In this document: piece by piece, positions 16,484 to 25,311 of the stretch
Numbering within the stretch: the stretch's first letter is position 1
How the letters are laid out: each line of letters starts with the position of its first letter
NCBI RefSeq assembly: GCF_010548275.1
Contig: NZ_JAAGLT010000013.1
Coordinates: 153,141-217,140, forward strand
Reading direction: 5' to 3'
Source: Streptomyces sp. SID12488
GTDB taxonomy: Bacteria > Actinomycetota > Actinomycetes > Streptomycetales > Streptomycetaceae
Length of the DNA: 64,000 bases
Position numbers and translations under genes: made by a program
The notes under the pieces: model-generated
Told to the model about the DNA's origin: nothing
The model's database searches: none
What the model saw: only the letters and a program-made list of their open reading frames with translations

Positions 16484-16654
16484 TCAACCCGCCTCAGTCT
16501 CCTCCGCGGACGTCGACGACACCCCCGCCGACTGAAAATCGGCGTCCAGTGCAGACAGATCTGCGTTCAGCGCGGCCATCAGTTCCTCCATCTGCTGCAG
16601 CAGCCCCTTCGGCTGTGTGGGCCCCGCCTGCTGCGGCACGACTTCTTCGGACAA
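16484..16654 (-). CDS. possible 56-residue acidic peptide
   Basis: Short frame from a TTG at 16654 with GAGGAGG seven nt upstream, an excellent ribosome site. The peptide starts MSEEVVPQQAGPTQPKG, has a Leu/Met-rich amphipathic helix (LLQQMEELMAALNADLSALDADF) and ends in a Ser/Thr/Glu-rich tail, SAGVSSTSAEETEAG. There is no Cys and no signal peptide. A hairpin follows the stop. A leader-like helix with a Ser/Thr and acidic tail recalls precursor peptides, but no modifying enzyme such as an ATP-grasp ligase is adjacent. It is divergent from the F420-type oxidoreductase gene. Function unknown; it could also be a small structural or regulatory protein. Confidence 0.5.
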   Translation of the reverse strand: MSEEVVPQQAGPTQPKGLLQQMEELMAALNADLSALDADFQSAGVSSTSAEETEAG

Positions 16655-16924
16655 TGGACGGCCTCCTCGGCCCCTGGCTCCCGGAGGAGCCGGCACGGGT
16701 GCGCCCCGGAGAGCGAGCGGGCCGGCAATCGAACTGGCCGACCGGTCGCCGCCGGCGCGGGCGCCGGTCGGGCCGGCTCCGCCCGAGCCAACGATCATCG
16801 CGGTGGGGAGTCACTGGCACGGACCCGCACCTCGCACGCTGTTGACGGTTTTTCACCCGACCGGGGAGGCGTGGGGCAGGGGGCGCCGGTGGGGTTGACC
16901 GGGGTCCGAGTGCAGGATGGGGGC

Positions 16925-17848
16925 ATGGATCTTCGCATCTTCACCGAACCCCAGCAAGGCGCGACCTACGACACCCTGCTCGCCGTGGCGAAGGCCACCG
17001 AGGACCTTGGTTTCGACGCGTTCTTCCGCTCCGACCACTACCTCCACATGGGCTCGGGGGACGGCCTGCCCGGCCCCACCGACGCCTGGATCACCCTTGC
17101 CGGACTCGCCCGCGAGACCAAGCGCATCCGCCTCGGCACCCTGATGAGCGCCGCCACCTTCCGTCTTCCCGGCGTCCTGGCGATCCAGGTCGCACAGGTC
17201 GACCAGATGTCCGGCGGGCGGGTCGAACTCGGCCTGGGCGCGGGCTGGTTCGAGGAGGAGCACAAGGCGTACGGCATCCCGTTCCCGCAGGAGAAGTTCG
17301 CCCGCCTCGAAGAGCAGCTGGCGATCGTCACCGGCCTGTGGGAGACGAAGGCCGGCGAAACGTTCAGCCACCACGGCACGCACTACGACCTCACCGACTC
17401 ACCTGCTCTGCCCAAACCCGCGCAGGCCAAGATCCCCGTGCTCGTCGGCGGCCACGGCGCGGCCCGTACCCCGCGGCTCACCGCGCAGTACGCCGACGAG
17501 TTCAACATGCCGTTCTCGTCGGTCGAGGACACCGAGCGCCAGTTCGGCCGGGTGCGCGCGGCGGCAGAGCAGGCGGGCCGCAAGGCCGACGGGCTGACGT
17601 ACTCGAACGCGCTGGTGGTCTGCGTCGGCAAGGACGACCAGGAACTGGCCCGCCGCGCCGCCGCGATCGGCCGCGAGGTCGACGAACTCAGGGCCAACGG
17701 ACTGGCGGGCTCCCCGGCGGAGGTCGTGGAGAAGATCGGCCGCTACGCGGAGATCGGCTCCCAGCGGATCTACCTCCAGATCCTCGACCTCGACGATCTG
17801 GACCACCTTGAGCTGATCTCCTCGCAGGTGCAGTCGCAGCTGTCGTAA
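16925..17848 (+). CDS. LLM-class F420-dependent oxidoreductase
   Basis: 307 residues from the ATG at 16925. It is a luciferase-like monooxygenase fold protein: start MDLRIFTEPQQGATYD, FDAFFRSDHYLHMG, RIRLGTLMSAATFRLPGVLAIQVAQVDQMSGGRVELGLGAGW. The GWFEEEHKAYG segment after the barrel strand is typical of actinobacterial F420-dependent members. The substrate is unknown. It is a cytosolic single-gene unit, apparently not coupled to its neighbours. The 270-nt gap upstream holds no other gene I can support. Confidence 0.9.
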   Translation: MDLRIFTEPQQGATYDTLLAVAKATEDLGFDAFFRSDHYLHMGSGDGLPGPTDAWITLAGLARETKRIRLGTLMSAATFRLPGVLAIQVAQVDQMSGGRVELGLGAGWFEEEHKAYGIPFPQEKFARLEEQLAIVTGLWETKAGETFSHHGTHYDLTDSPALPKPAQAKIPVLVGGHGAARTPRLTAQYADEFNMPFSSVEDTERQFGRVRAAAEQAGRKADGLTYSNALVVCVGKDDQELARRAAAIGREVDELRANGLAGSPAEVVEKIGRYAEIGSQRIYLQILDLDDLDHLELISSQVQSQLS

Positions 17849-17867
17849 CGCCGGAGTGCGGGGCGGG

Positions 17868-18475
17868 TCACCGCCGGTCACCGCCGGCAGCCCCGGCCCC
17901 GCGCACCGCACATCCGCCGTGGGCACCCGCCCGTCGACCAGATGGACGGCGGCCGTCGAGTCCACGCACGCGTCGTCCCGGCTCGCGAACACGCCCTGGG
18001 AGCAGTCGTCGTCGAGGGTGACCGGGCGGGAGCCGAGCAGCGGGCGGCGCAGTGCGTGGGCACCCTCGATCGGGGTGACCGGGTCGTGGGCGGAGGCGAT
18101 CAGCAGGACGGGCGGGGCGGCGGGGGTGCCCAGGGCCGTACGGCGGGCGGGCCGGTGGTGCCGGAAGGTGCAGGCCGACGTCTCCATGCCGGTCAGTACG
18201 GGCTGTGGGTCCAGCCGTCGTGTGCGGCGGAGGCCGGCCAGGATGCGGGCTGGGGTCGGACCGGGTCCGTCGGTGCACTTCACCGTCCGGCTCGCCGCAT
18301 CGAAGGTGCGTGAGTCCGGCGAGTCGAGGGCGGTCGCGGGGCGCGGTGTGCCCGTCGTACTGTCCCGCAGATGCGTACGCAGTACGTCGGCCAGGGCCGC
18401 CCAGCGTTCGGTCCGGTGGAAGGCGTGGTGGAGGGCCTGGCCGAAGGCCGCTCGGGCGGGCGGCTCGCGGCGGCT
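17868..18475 (-). pseudogene. remnant of a TAP-type alpha/beta hydrolase
   Basis: The frame carries the C-terminal part of secreted tripeptidyl-aminopeptidase-like hydrolases: AFGQALHHAFHRTERWAALADVL, then PPVLLIASAHDPVTPIEGAHALRRPLLGSRPVTL, ACVDSTAAVHLVDGRVPTADVRCAG. The nucleophile half (GxSxG) is absent. Upstream the frame meets the stop codon of the M1 peptidase gene at 18476 within about ten codons. Downstream it has no stop of its own and runs antisense into the LLM gene. Both ends have therefore been lost. It is unlikely to make a working enzyme. Confidence 0.65.
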
Positions 18476-19876
18476 TCAGCGGATGCGGTACTGCTTCCAG
18501 AAAGGGCCCAGATCCTTGTCGGTCATCGACTGGGCGGCCTTCTTGAAGTCGGCCGTGCTGGAGACGCCGTACCAGTGGTCGCGGGCGTACCGCTTGAGGA
18601 GTCGCGCCATGGTGTCGGCGCCGAGGGTGCGCTCCAGATCGGCCAGGGCGCAGGGGCCGGCCGTGTACACGACGTGGTACTCGCCGCGGTTCGCGGACCA
18701 GTAGGCCATCGAGTTGGTGAGCGCGGCGCGGTCGCTCGGCCAGTTGTCCTCCGACCAGCAGTCGAGTGTGTCCCAGCCGTAGAAGCGCGCGTTGGCGTAC
18801 TGGGCGAAACTCTCGTCCAGCCAGGGCGAGTTGTACTCGTCGTTGCCCACGATGCCGTACCACCACTGGTGGGCCACCTCATGGACGACGGCGCTGCCTT
18901 CCTCGGTGGTGCCGAGGAGGACCAGGCCGGGGTACTCCATGCCACCGCCGAACCCACTGGTCATCACGAGGTCGATCTCGCCGTACGGATAGCGGCCGAA
19001 CTCCCTGCCGAACCGGTCGACGGCGGCTACGCCGTCCTGGCGGCTGAGGCGGACGCCCGCGGCGGAAGTGCCCGGCGCCCAGTACGACTTCACGCGCACG
19101 CCCCCGGGCGAGGTCTCGGTCGCGGTGCGGAACGCGCCCGCCGCCCACGCGAAGTCCCGTACCTGATGGGCGACGCTGTGGGTGACCGTGCGCCCGGGCT
19201 TGCCGGGGCGGGTCCAAGTGCGGCCGGTCGCCGGGACCTTGAGGGCCGACGGGTGGTCGAGGCGCACCCGGAAGTCGCTTGCCAGAGCGTAGAAGCTCTC
19301 GCCGGTCGCCACATACGGATCGAGATGCCACCCCTTCGTGTCGTGCACGGCCAGGACCGGCAGCGCGTTGCCCAGGAAGCGGAACCCGCCCTCGCGGCCG
19401 AAGCGGCTGTTCCGTCCGGGCACGTTGATGGACACGTCGAGGGCGATGGTCGTCCGCTCACCGCGTGCGAGCGGCTTCGGCAGGGTGACGCCCAGTGCCG
19501 TGCAGCCCACGGTGAGGCGGCCCGGAGTGCCGCCGCGCACCTTGGAAACCCTGACGGGGGAGGGCTTGCCGGGCGTGCCGCACCCGTCGTCGCCGTTGCC
19601 CCACAGGCGTACGTACACCTCGCGCAGGGGCCGGTCGGAGGCGTTGCGGAACGACATCCGCTGCCGGCCGGTCCAGTGGGAGCCGTCGGTGTCGGCGCGC
19701 AGGGTCACCTCGTAGCGGAGGCGGTCGGGGGTCGCGGCATCGGCGGAGGTCCCTGTCCTGGCGCCGGGCGCCGTCTCGGCCCGGGCCACGGTGGAGCCCG
19801 CTGTCACGAGGCACGCGAGCAGCACAACCAGCAGACGGTGAGCGGTTCTTGACGACCACGCGGACAGCGACGACAT
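18476..19876 (-). CDS. secreted M1-family zinc metallopeptidase
   Basis: 466 residues with an N-terminal signal peptide (TAHRLLVVLLACLVTAGSTVARA). The M1 features are present: a GGMEYP segment, the zinc site HEVAHQ (about residue 332) and the third ligand Glu in WLDESFAQYAN about 20 residues later. It is shorter than classical aminopeptidase N and lacks the ERAP-type C-terminal domain, like other exported Streptomyces M1 proteins. It likely trims peptides outside the cell. The adjacent remnant of a secreted aminopeptidase-type hydrolase suggests a former pair of exported peptidases. Confidence 0.88.
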   Translation of the reverse strand: MSSLSAWSSRTAHRLLVVLLACLVTAGSTVARAETAPGARTGTSADAATPDRLRYEVTLRADTDGSHWTGRQRMSFRNASDRPLREVYVRLWGNGDDGCGTPGKPSPVRVSKVRGGTPGRLTVGCTALGVTLPKPLARGERTTIALDVSINVPGRNSRFGREGGFRFLGNALPVLAVHDTKGWHLDPYVATGESFYALASDFRVRLDHPSALKVPATGRTWTRPGKPGRTVTHSVAHQVRDFAWAAGAFRTATETSPGGVRVKSYWAPGTSAAGVRLSRQDGVAAVDRFGREFGRYPYGEIDLVMTSGFGGGMEYPGLVLLGTTEEGSAVVHEVAHQWWYGIVGNDEYNSPWLDESFAQYANARFYGWDTLDCWSEDNWPSDRAALTNSMAYWSANRGEYHVVYTAGPCALADLERTLGADTMARLLKRYARDHWYGVSSTADFKKAAQSMTDKDLGPFWKQYRIR

Positions 19877-20091
19877 GGCAGCGGATCATGCCACATCGCT
19901 CTGGATCCTGGCCTCTGCCTGCGAGAAGAGAGGGGGTCGGCTCCGCTTGGGCAGCGGAGACGCGCGGCGGATCCAGGAAGACGGACGAAAGGGTGCCGAG
20001 GGAAAATGCCCGAGTGCCCCGGGGGCGTTCGCTGTACGTTGACGCACAGCAAGTACCCCCAGTTCAAACCCTTCTCTGAGGCCTGGCCACC

Positions 20092-21591
20092 GTGTTCCTG
20101 ACGATCAGCACCACCGGCACCCCCGAACGCCCCGCGACCGACCTCGGCTACCTGCTGCACAAGCATCCCGACAACGCGCAGACGTTCTCCACCTCCTACG
20201 GCACCGCGCACGTCCTCTACCCCGAGGCGTCCGACGAGCGCTGTTCGGCCGCGCTGCTGCTGGAGGTCGACGCGGTCGCACTGGTCCGGCGCGGCAAGGG
20301 CAAGGGACGGGGCGGCGCACCCGACGCGGCACTCGCGCAGTACGTCAACGACCGTCCGTACGCGGCCTCTTCGCTGCTCGCGGTCGCGCTGAGCGCGGTG
20401 TTCAGAAGCGCGATGCAGGGTCAGTGCCGGGCGAAGCCCGAACTCCCGGACCAGGCACGTCCGTTGAGGGTCGAGGTGCCCGCGCTGCCGGCCCGGGGCG
20501 GCGCCGATCTCGTACGGAACCTGTTCGAACCGCTCGGCTGGACGGTGACGGCCGAACCGGTCGCGCTGGACCCGGAGTTCCCGGAGTGGGGCGACTCGCG
20601 GTACGTGGCTCTCGTCCTCGAGTCGGAGACGCTGACCCTCGCCGAGGCGCTGCGCCACCTGTACGTCCTGCTGCCGGTCCTCGACGACGCCAAGCACTAC
20701 TGGGTGGCGCCCGACGAGGTCGACAAACTGCTGCGGGCGGGCGAGGGCTGGCTGCCCGCGCACCCGGAACAGAAACTGATCACCAGCCGCTATCTGTCGC
20801 GCCGTTGGTCGCTGACCCGGCAGGCGATGGAGCGACTGGAACTGCTCCGGCTGGCCGAGGCCGACGACAGCGAGGTCGAGGAGATCGACAACGCGGTCGA
20901 GGACGAGACGGAGGCGGAGCCGGAGGAGAAGCCGACTTCGCTCGGCGTGCAGCGCCGGGACGCGATCATCGCGGCGCTGAAGGCGTCCGGGACCGCCCGG
21001 GTGCTCGATCTCGGTTGCGGGCAGGGCCAGTTGGTGCAGGCGCTGCTCAAGGACCCGGTGTTCACCGAGATCGTCGGTGTGGACGTGTCGATGCGCGCGC
21101 TCACCATCGCCTCGCGGCGGTTGAAGCTGGACCGGATGGGGGAGCGGCAGGCGGCGCGCGTCAAGCTGCTCCAAGGCTCGCTCGCCTACACCGACAAGCG
21201 GCTCAAGGGGTACGACGCGGCCGTGCTGTGCGAGGTCGTCGAACACCTCGACCTGCCGCGTCTGCCGGCCCTGGAGTACGCGGTGTTCGGCGCGGCCCGT
21301 CCCCGCACGGTCCTCGTGACGACGCCGAACGTCGAGTACAACGTCCGCTGGGAATCCCTCCCGGCCGGCCACAGCCGACACAGCGACCACCGCTTCGAGT
21401 GGACCCGGGAGGAGTTCCGTACCTGGGCGGACGCGGTGGCCGAACGGCACGGCTACGAGGCGGAGTTCGTGCCCGTCGGGCCGGACGATCCGGAGGTGGG
21501 CCCGCCGACCCAGATGGCCGTGTTCACGATGAAGACCGAGACCGAGACCAGGAACGGCATGAGGGAAGAGAAGGAGGCGAAGGCCGCATGA
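20092..21591 (+). CDS. hen1: Hen1 3'-terminal RNA ribose 2'-O-methyltransferase
   Basis: 499 residues from a GTG at 20092. The N-terminal half (MFLTISTTGTPERPATDLGYLLHKHP) is the bacterial Hen1 N-domain, which aids the partner Pnkp. The C-terminal half is the methyltransferase: SAM motif LDLGCGQGQL near residue 304, CEVVEHLDLPR near 379 and HSDHRFEWTREEF near 429, supplying the Glu/His metal ligands of the Hen1 family. An acidic linker separates the two. It methylates the 2'-OH at the 3' end of cut RNA before ligation, so that the repaired site resists a second cut by a ribotoxin. Its stop overlaps the pnkp start. Confidence 0.95.
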   Translation: MFLTISTTGTPERPATDLGYLLHKHPDNAQTFSTSYGTAHVLYPEASDERCSAALLLEVDAVALVRRGKGKGRGGAPDAALAQYVNDRPYAASSLLAVALSAVFRSAMQGQCRAKPELPDQARPLRVEVPALPARGGADLVRNLFEPLGWTVTAEPVALDPEFPEWGDSRYVALVLESETLTLAEALRHLYVLLPVLDDAKHYWVAPDEVDKLLRAGEGWLPAHPEQKLITSRYLSRRWSLTRQAMERLELLRLAEADDSEVEEIDNAVEDETEAEPEEKPTSLGVQRRDAIIAALKASGTARVLDLGCGQGQLVQALLKDPVFTEIVGVDVSMRALTIASRRLKLDRMGERQAARVKLLQGSLAYTDKRLKGYDAAVLCEVVEHLDLPRLPALEYAVFGAARPRTVLVTTPNVEYNVRWESLPAGHSRHSDHRFEWTREEFRTWADAVAERHGYEAEFVPVGPDDPEVGPPTQMAVFTMKTETETRNGMREEKEAKAA

Positions 21592-24155
21592 GCAGCGTCG
21601 AGAACGTCACAGGTGTCGAGAACAAGGGGCGCGTGCTGCCCGTCACCGACCTCTCCCTCGTTGTGCTGATCGGGGCGTCCGGTTCGGGCAAGTCCACTTT
21701 CGCGCGGCGGCACTTCAAACCGACCGAGATCATCTCGTCGGACTTCTGCCGAGGCCTGGTCGCCGACGACGAGAACGACCAGAGCGCCAGCGGGGACGCC
21801 TTCGACGTCCTGCACTACATCGCCGGCAAGCGACTCGCGGCGGGCCGCCGTACGGTCGTCGACGCGACCAACGTCCAGGAGAGCAGCCGCAAGCAGCTGA
21901 TCGAGCTGGCGCGGCAGTACGACGTGCTGCCCATCGCCATCGTCCTCGACGTGCCCGACGACGTCTGCGCCGAACGCAATGCCTCCCGCACCGACCGGGC
22001 CGACATGCCCCGTCGGGTCATCCACCGTCACATCCGTGAACTCCGCCGCTCCCTGCGCCACTTGGAGCGCGAGGGATTCCGCAAGGTGCACGTCCTGCGC
22101 GGTGTGGAGGAGATCGAGAGCGCCGAGGTCCGCACCGAGAAGCGCTTCAACGACCTGACCCACCTCACCGGCCCCTTCGACATCATCGGCGACATCCACG
22201 GCTGCGCCTCCGAACTGGACTCCCTGCTGGGCAAGTTGGGTTACGAGAACGGAGTGCACCCGGGCGGCCGTACCGCCGTCTTCGTGGGCGACCTCGTAGA
22301 CCGGGGCCCGGACAGCCCGGGCGTGCTGCGCCGCGTGATGTCCATGGTCGGATCGGGCAACGCGCTGTGCGTACCCGGCAACCACGAGAACAAGTACGGC
22401 CGTCACCTCAAGGGCCGCAAGGTCCAGCACACCCACGGACTCGCCGAGACCATCGAGCAGATGGATGACGAGAGCGATGAATTCCGCTCTCAGGTAAGGG
22501 AGTTCATCGACGGCCTCGTCAGTCACTACGTCCTTGACGGCGGGCGCCTGGTGGTCTGCCACGCCGGTCTGCCCGAGAAGTACCACGGCCGTACGTCGGG
22601 CCGGGTGCGCTCGCACGCGCTGTACGGCGAAACGACCGGGGAGACCGACGAGTTCGGCCTGCCGGTGCGCTACCCGTGGGCGGAGGACTACCGGGGCCGG
22701 GCGGCGGTGGTCTACGGTCACACTCCGGTTCCGGAGGCCAGTTGGCTGAACAACACCATCTGTCTCGACACCGGTGCCGTCTTCGGCGGCAAGCTGACCG
22801 CGCTGCGCTGGCCGGAGCGGGAACTGGTCGACGTACCGGCGGAGCAGGTCTGGTACGAGCCGGTGAGGCCGCTGCGGTCGGAGGCGCCGGGCGGGCACGA
22901 CGGCCGTCCGCTGGACCTGGCGGACGTCCACGGCCGCCGGGTGGTGGAGACGCGCCACGCGGGCCGGATCACTGTCCGCGAGGAGAACGCGGCGGCGGCC
23001 CTGGAGGTCATGAGCCGTTTCGCGGTGGACCCGCGGCTGCTGCCGTACCTGCCGCCGACGATGGCTCCGACGGCGACCTCTCATGTCGAGGGCTATCTGG
23101 AGCACCCGGCGGAGGCGTTCGAGCAGTACCGGGCCGACGGTGTCGAGCGGGTCGTGTGCGAGGAGAAGCACATGGGTTCGCGGGCGGTGGTGCTGGTGTG
23201 CCGTGACGTGGAGGTGGCTCGGAAGCGGTTCGGTGTGAACGGTGACGGTCCTACGGGGGCGCTGTACACGCGTACCGGGCGTCCGTTCGTCGACGACCCG
23301 ACGGTGACCGAGGAGATCCTCGGCCGGGTACGGGCGGCGGCGGACGGGGCCGGTCTGTGGGAGGAGCTGGGCACCGACTGGCTGCTGCTGGACGCCGAGT
23401 TGATGCCGTGGTCGCTGAAGGCGTCCGGGCTGCTGCGGTCGCAGTACGCGGCGGTCGGCGCCGCTTCCGGGGCGGTGTTCCCGGGGGCGCTGGCCGCGCT
23501 GGAGGGTGCGGCGGCGCGGGGCATCGACGTGCGGGACCTGCTCGCACGTCAGCGTGAACGGGCTTCGGACGCCTCGGCGTTCACGGCGGCCTACCGGCGC
23601 TACTGCTGGCCGACGCAGGGTCTGGACGGGGTCCGCCTGGCGCCCTTCCAGGTCCTGGCGACGGAGGGGCGCAGCCTGGCCGGTCTGCCCCACGATGAAC
23701 AACTGGCCCTGCTGGACCGGCTGGTGGAGCACGACGGTACGGGTCTGCTGCAGACGACCCGTCGGCTGTACGTGGACACGGCCGACGCGGAGTCGGTGCG
23801 GGCGGGCGTGGACTGGTGGCTGGAGATGACCGGGCGGGGCGGTGAGGGCATGGTCGTCAAACCGCTCGGCGGGGTGGTGCGTGACGGGAAGGGACGGCTG
23901 GTGCAGCCCGGCATCAAGTGCCGGGGGCGTGAGTACCTGCGGATCATCTACGGTCCGGAGTACACCCGGCCGGAGAACCTTGCCCGGCTGCGGGGGCGGT
24001 TCCTGAATCACAAGCGGTCGCTGGCGATCAGGGAGTACGTGCTGGGGCTGGAGGCGCTGGACCGGCTGGCGGAGGGGGAGCCGTTGTGGCGGGTGCATGA
24101 GGCGGTGTTCGGGGTGCTGGCGCTGGAGTCGGAGCCGGTGGATCCGCGGCTTTAG
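21588..24155 (+). CDS. pnkp: Pnkp polynucleotide kinase-phosphatase-ligase
   Basis: 855 residues; ATGA overlap with hen1. Three modules in order: a 5'-kinase with P-loop GASGSGKST near residue 28; a calcineurin-type 2',3'-phosphatase with DIIGDIHGC (198), GDLVDRGPDSPG (233) and GNHENK (264); and an adenylyltransferase ligase with the nucleotide lysine in KHMGSR (526). Its length and order match Clostridium thermocellum Pnkp. With Hen1 it heals and seals tRNA or other RNA cut by ribotoxins. All catalytic motifs appear intact. Confidence 0.95.
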   Translation: MSSVENVTGVENKGRVLPVTDLSLVVLIGASGSGKSTFARRHFKPTEIISSDFCRGLVADDENDQSASGDAFDVLHYIAGKRLAAGRRTVVDATNVQESSRKQLIELARQYDVLPIAIVLDVPDDVCAERNASRTDRADMPRRVIHRHIRELRRSLRHLEREGFRKVHVLRGVEEIESAEVRTEKRFNDLTHLTGPFDIIGDIHGCASELDSLLGKLGYENGVHPGGRTAVFVGDLVDRGPDSPGVLRRVMSMVGSGNALCVPGNHENKYGRHLKGRKVQHTHGLAETIEQMDDESDEFRSQVREFIDGLVSHYVLDGGRLVVCHAGLPEKYHGRTSGRVRSHALYGETTGETDEFGLPVRYPWAEDYRGRAAVVYGHTPVPEASWLNNTICLDTGAVFGGKLTALRWPERELVDVPAEQVWYEPVRPLRSEAPGGHDGRPLDLADVHGRRVVETRHAGRITVREENAAAALEVMSRFAVDPRLLPYLPPTMAPTATSHVEGYLEHPAEAFEQYRADGVERVVCEEKHMGSRAVVLVCRDVEVARKRFGVNGDGPTGALYTRTGRPFVDDPTVTEEILGRVRAAADGAGLWEELGTDWLLLDAELMPWSLKASGLLRSQYAAVGAASGAVFPGALAALEGAAARGIDVRDLLARQRERASDASAFTAAYRRYCWPTQGLDGVRLAPFQVLATEGRSLAGLPHDEQLALLDRLVEHDGTGLLQTTRRLYVDTADAESVRAGVDWWLEMTGRGGEGMVVKPLGGVVRDGKGRLVQPGIKCRGREYLRIIYGPEYTRPENLARLRGRFLNHKRSLAIREYVLGLEALDRLAEGEPLWRVHEAVFGVLALESEPVDPRL

Positions 24156-24207
24156 GGGGTGGCGGGGGGTTTTCGCTCCCGCCACCCCTACCCGTCCCAT
24201 CCAGTAC

Positions 24208-24226
24208 CTGGGGGCTGCGCCCCCAG
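24208..24226 (+). terminator. terminator-like hairpin after pnkp
   Basis: Perfect 8-bp stem CTGGGGGC / GCCCCCAG with a TGC loop, 52 nt past the pnkp stop. The same hairpin recurs at 28988-29006. Confidence 0.55.
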
Positions 24227-24406
24227 ACCCCCCTTCGGCCTGAACGGCCTCGTCCTCAAACGCCGGACGGGCTGGGGAGATGCCGGCCGGCGCTGGAGGG
24301 GTGCCGCCTGGACCGCAGATGTGGTGGGGGCGGGTTGGCGGGAAGCGAAGCTTGGGCTGGACGGGCCTCGTCCTCAGGCGCCGGACGGGCTGGAGATGCG
24401 GGCCGG
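24208..24406. repeat. dispersed intergenic repeat, two copies in tandem
   Basis: Unit GGGGCTGCGCCCCCAG...GGCCTCGTCCTCAAACGCCGGACGGGCTG...GCCGGCCGG runs from 24208 to about 24293. Its second half recurs at 24365-24406. A related copy lies at 28988-29079. These elements are common between Streptomyces genes. The 256-bp gap between pnkp and the NAD-kinase-like gene holds nothing else. Confidence 0.65.
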
Positions 24407-24411
24407 GGGTG

Positions 24412-25311
24412 TCAGCCCACCAGGCGCAGTCGCTCCCCGCACACCCCCACCCGCACCGTCTGCCCCCACGTCAGTTGCACCGCATCCCCCTCCATCCCGT
24501 CCCCGAACGCCACCAACCGCTCCGACTCCACCGTGAGCCGAAGCCCTGACCCTGCCGCCAACTCGCCCTCCACCAACGACGTTCCCGTGACCGGCGAGGG
24601 CCACGCCTCCCGGACGAACCACAGCAGGCGGTCGTCGGTGGGGCGGGGCAGGGTCAGGGTGGCGCCCCGTTCCTGCCACACCGACCGCAACCATCCACTC
24701 GCCCCGGTCCCTGTTCCCACCAGTACCCCGGACGAGGCCTGGGCCTCGACGGCACCCCTGTCGTCGTCGAGGCCCAGGCTGTACCGGACCGTCTGGTGGC
24801 CGGGTGCCCCGAGGTAGATCTCGTTGAGGGCGACCAGCCGCTGTGTGTCGTCCGCGACGGCCTCGACCATGGTGAGTTCGTCGACGCCGGTGTCCCGTGC
24901 GAGCACCGCGGGCAGCAGTCCCGCCATGTCTCCCGGCCGGTGTCGCACCAGCACCCCGGGATTGCGCCCGGGATCGGTGTCGACGCCCAGAACCGGCTGC
25001 CCCGTGAGGTACTTGGCGACATTCGCCACCAGCCCGTCCTGCCCGACCACGACGACCACGTCCTCGGGAGCGAAGAGGAAACGGTCCAAGTCGGCTCGCT
25101 CTACCCGGCTCTGACGCCATGTCAGGGGAATCGCCGCCGTCACCTCCGCCATGGACCGGCGGGTTCGGCGGTGGCGTTCGGCGACCTCCTCGATGTCCCG
25201 TCCCCGGGAGCGCAGGAAGTAGGCGGCCTGGCCGTGCGTGCCGTGCCGGGCCACCAACTCCTCGTACTCCGTGGTGCGGTGGACCAGGACGGCCCGCGGA
25301 GCCAGGCTCAC
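24412..25311 (-). CDS. NAD kinase-like protein
   Basis: 299 residues from a GTG at 25311 that overlaps the stop of the SPFH gene (GTGA), with AGGAG seven nt upstream. It has the ATP-NAD kinase fold: DVVVVVGQDGLVANVAKYL, with GQDG where NAD kinases have GGDG, then LGVDTDPGRNPGVLVRH and a distal NEIYLGAPGHQTVRYSL segment like the NEI/NxE motif. The altered glycine motif leaves enzyme activity uncertain. It may phosphorylate NAD(H) or another diol, or only bind nucleotide. Strict coupling to the SPFH protein suggests a membrane-associated complex. Confidence 0.75.
   Translation of the reverse strand: MSLAPRAVLVHRTTEYEELVARHGTHGQAAYFLRSRGRDIEEVAERHRRTRRSMAEVTAAIPLTWRQSRVERADLDRFLFAPEDVVVVVGQDGLVANVAKYLTGQPVLGVDTDPGRNPGVLVRHRPGDMAGLLPAVLARDTGVDELTMVEAVADDTQRLVALNEIYLGAPGHQTVRYSLGLDDDRGAVEAQASSGVLVGTGTGASGWLRSVWQERGATLTLPRPTDDRLLWFVREAWPSPVTGTSLVEGELAAGSGLRLTVESERLVAFGDGMEGDAVQLTWGQTVRVGVCGERLRLVG

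Noticed and set aside
16484..16798. 104-residue version of the small peptide frame
   Set aside because: The extra N-terminal part is Pro/Gly/Arg-rich with no ribosome site; the TTG at 16654 has a strong one.
17399..18283. 294-residue minus-strand frame running through the hydrolase remnant into the LLM gene
   Set aside because: Only its first half has family similarity; the rest is antisense to a real gene, so it is treated as a pseudogene without its own stop.
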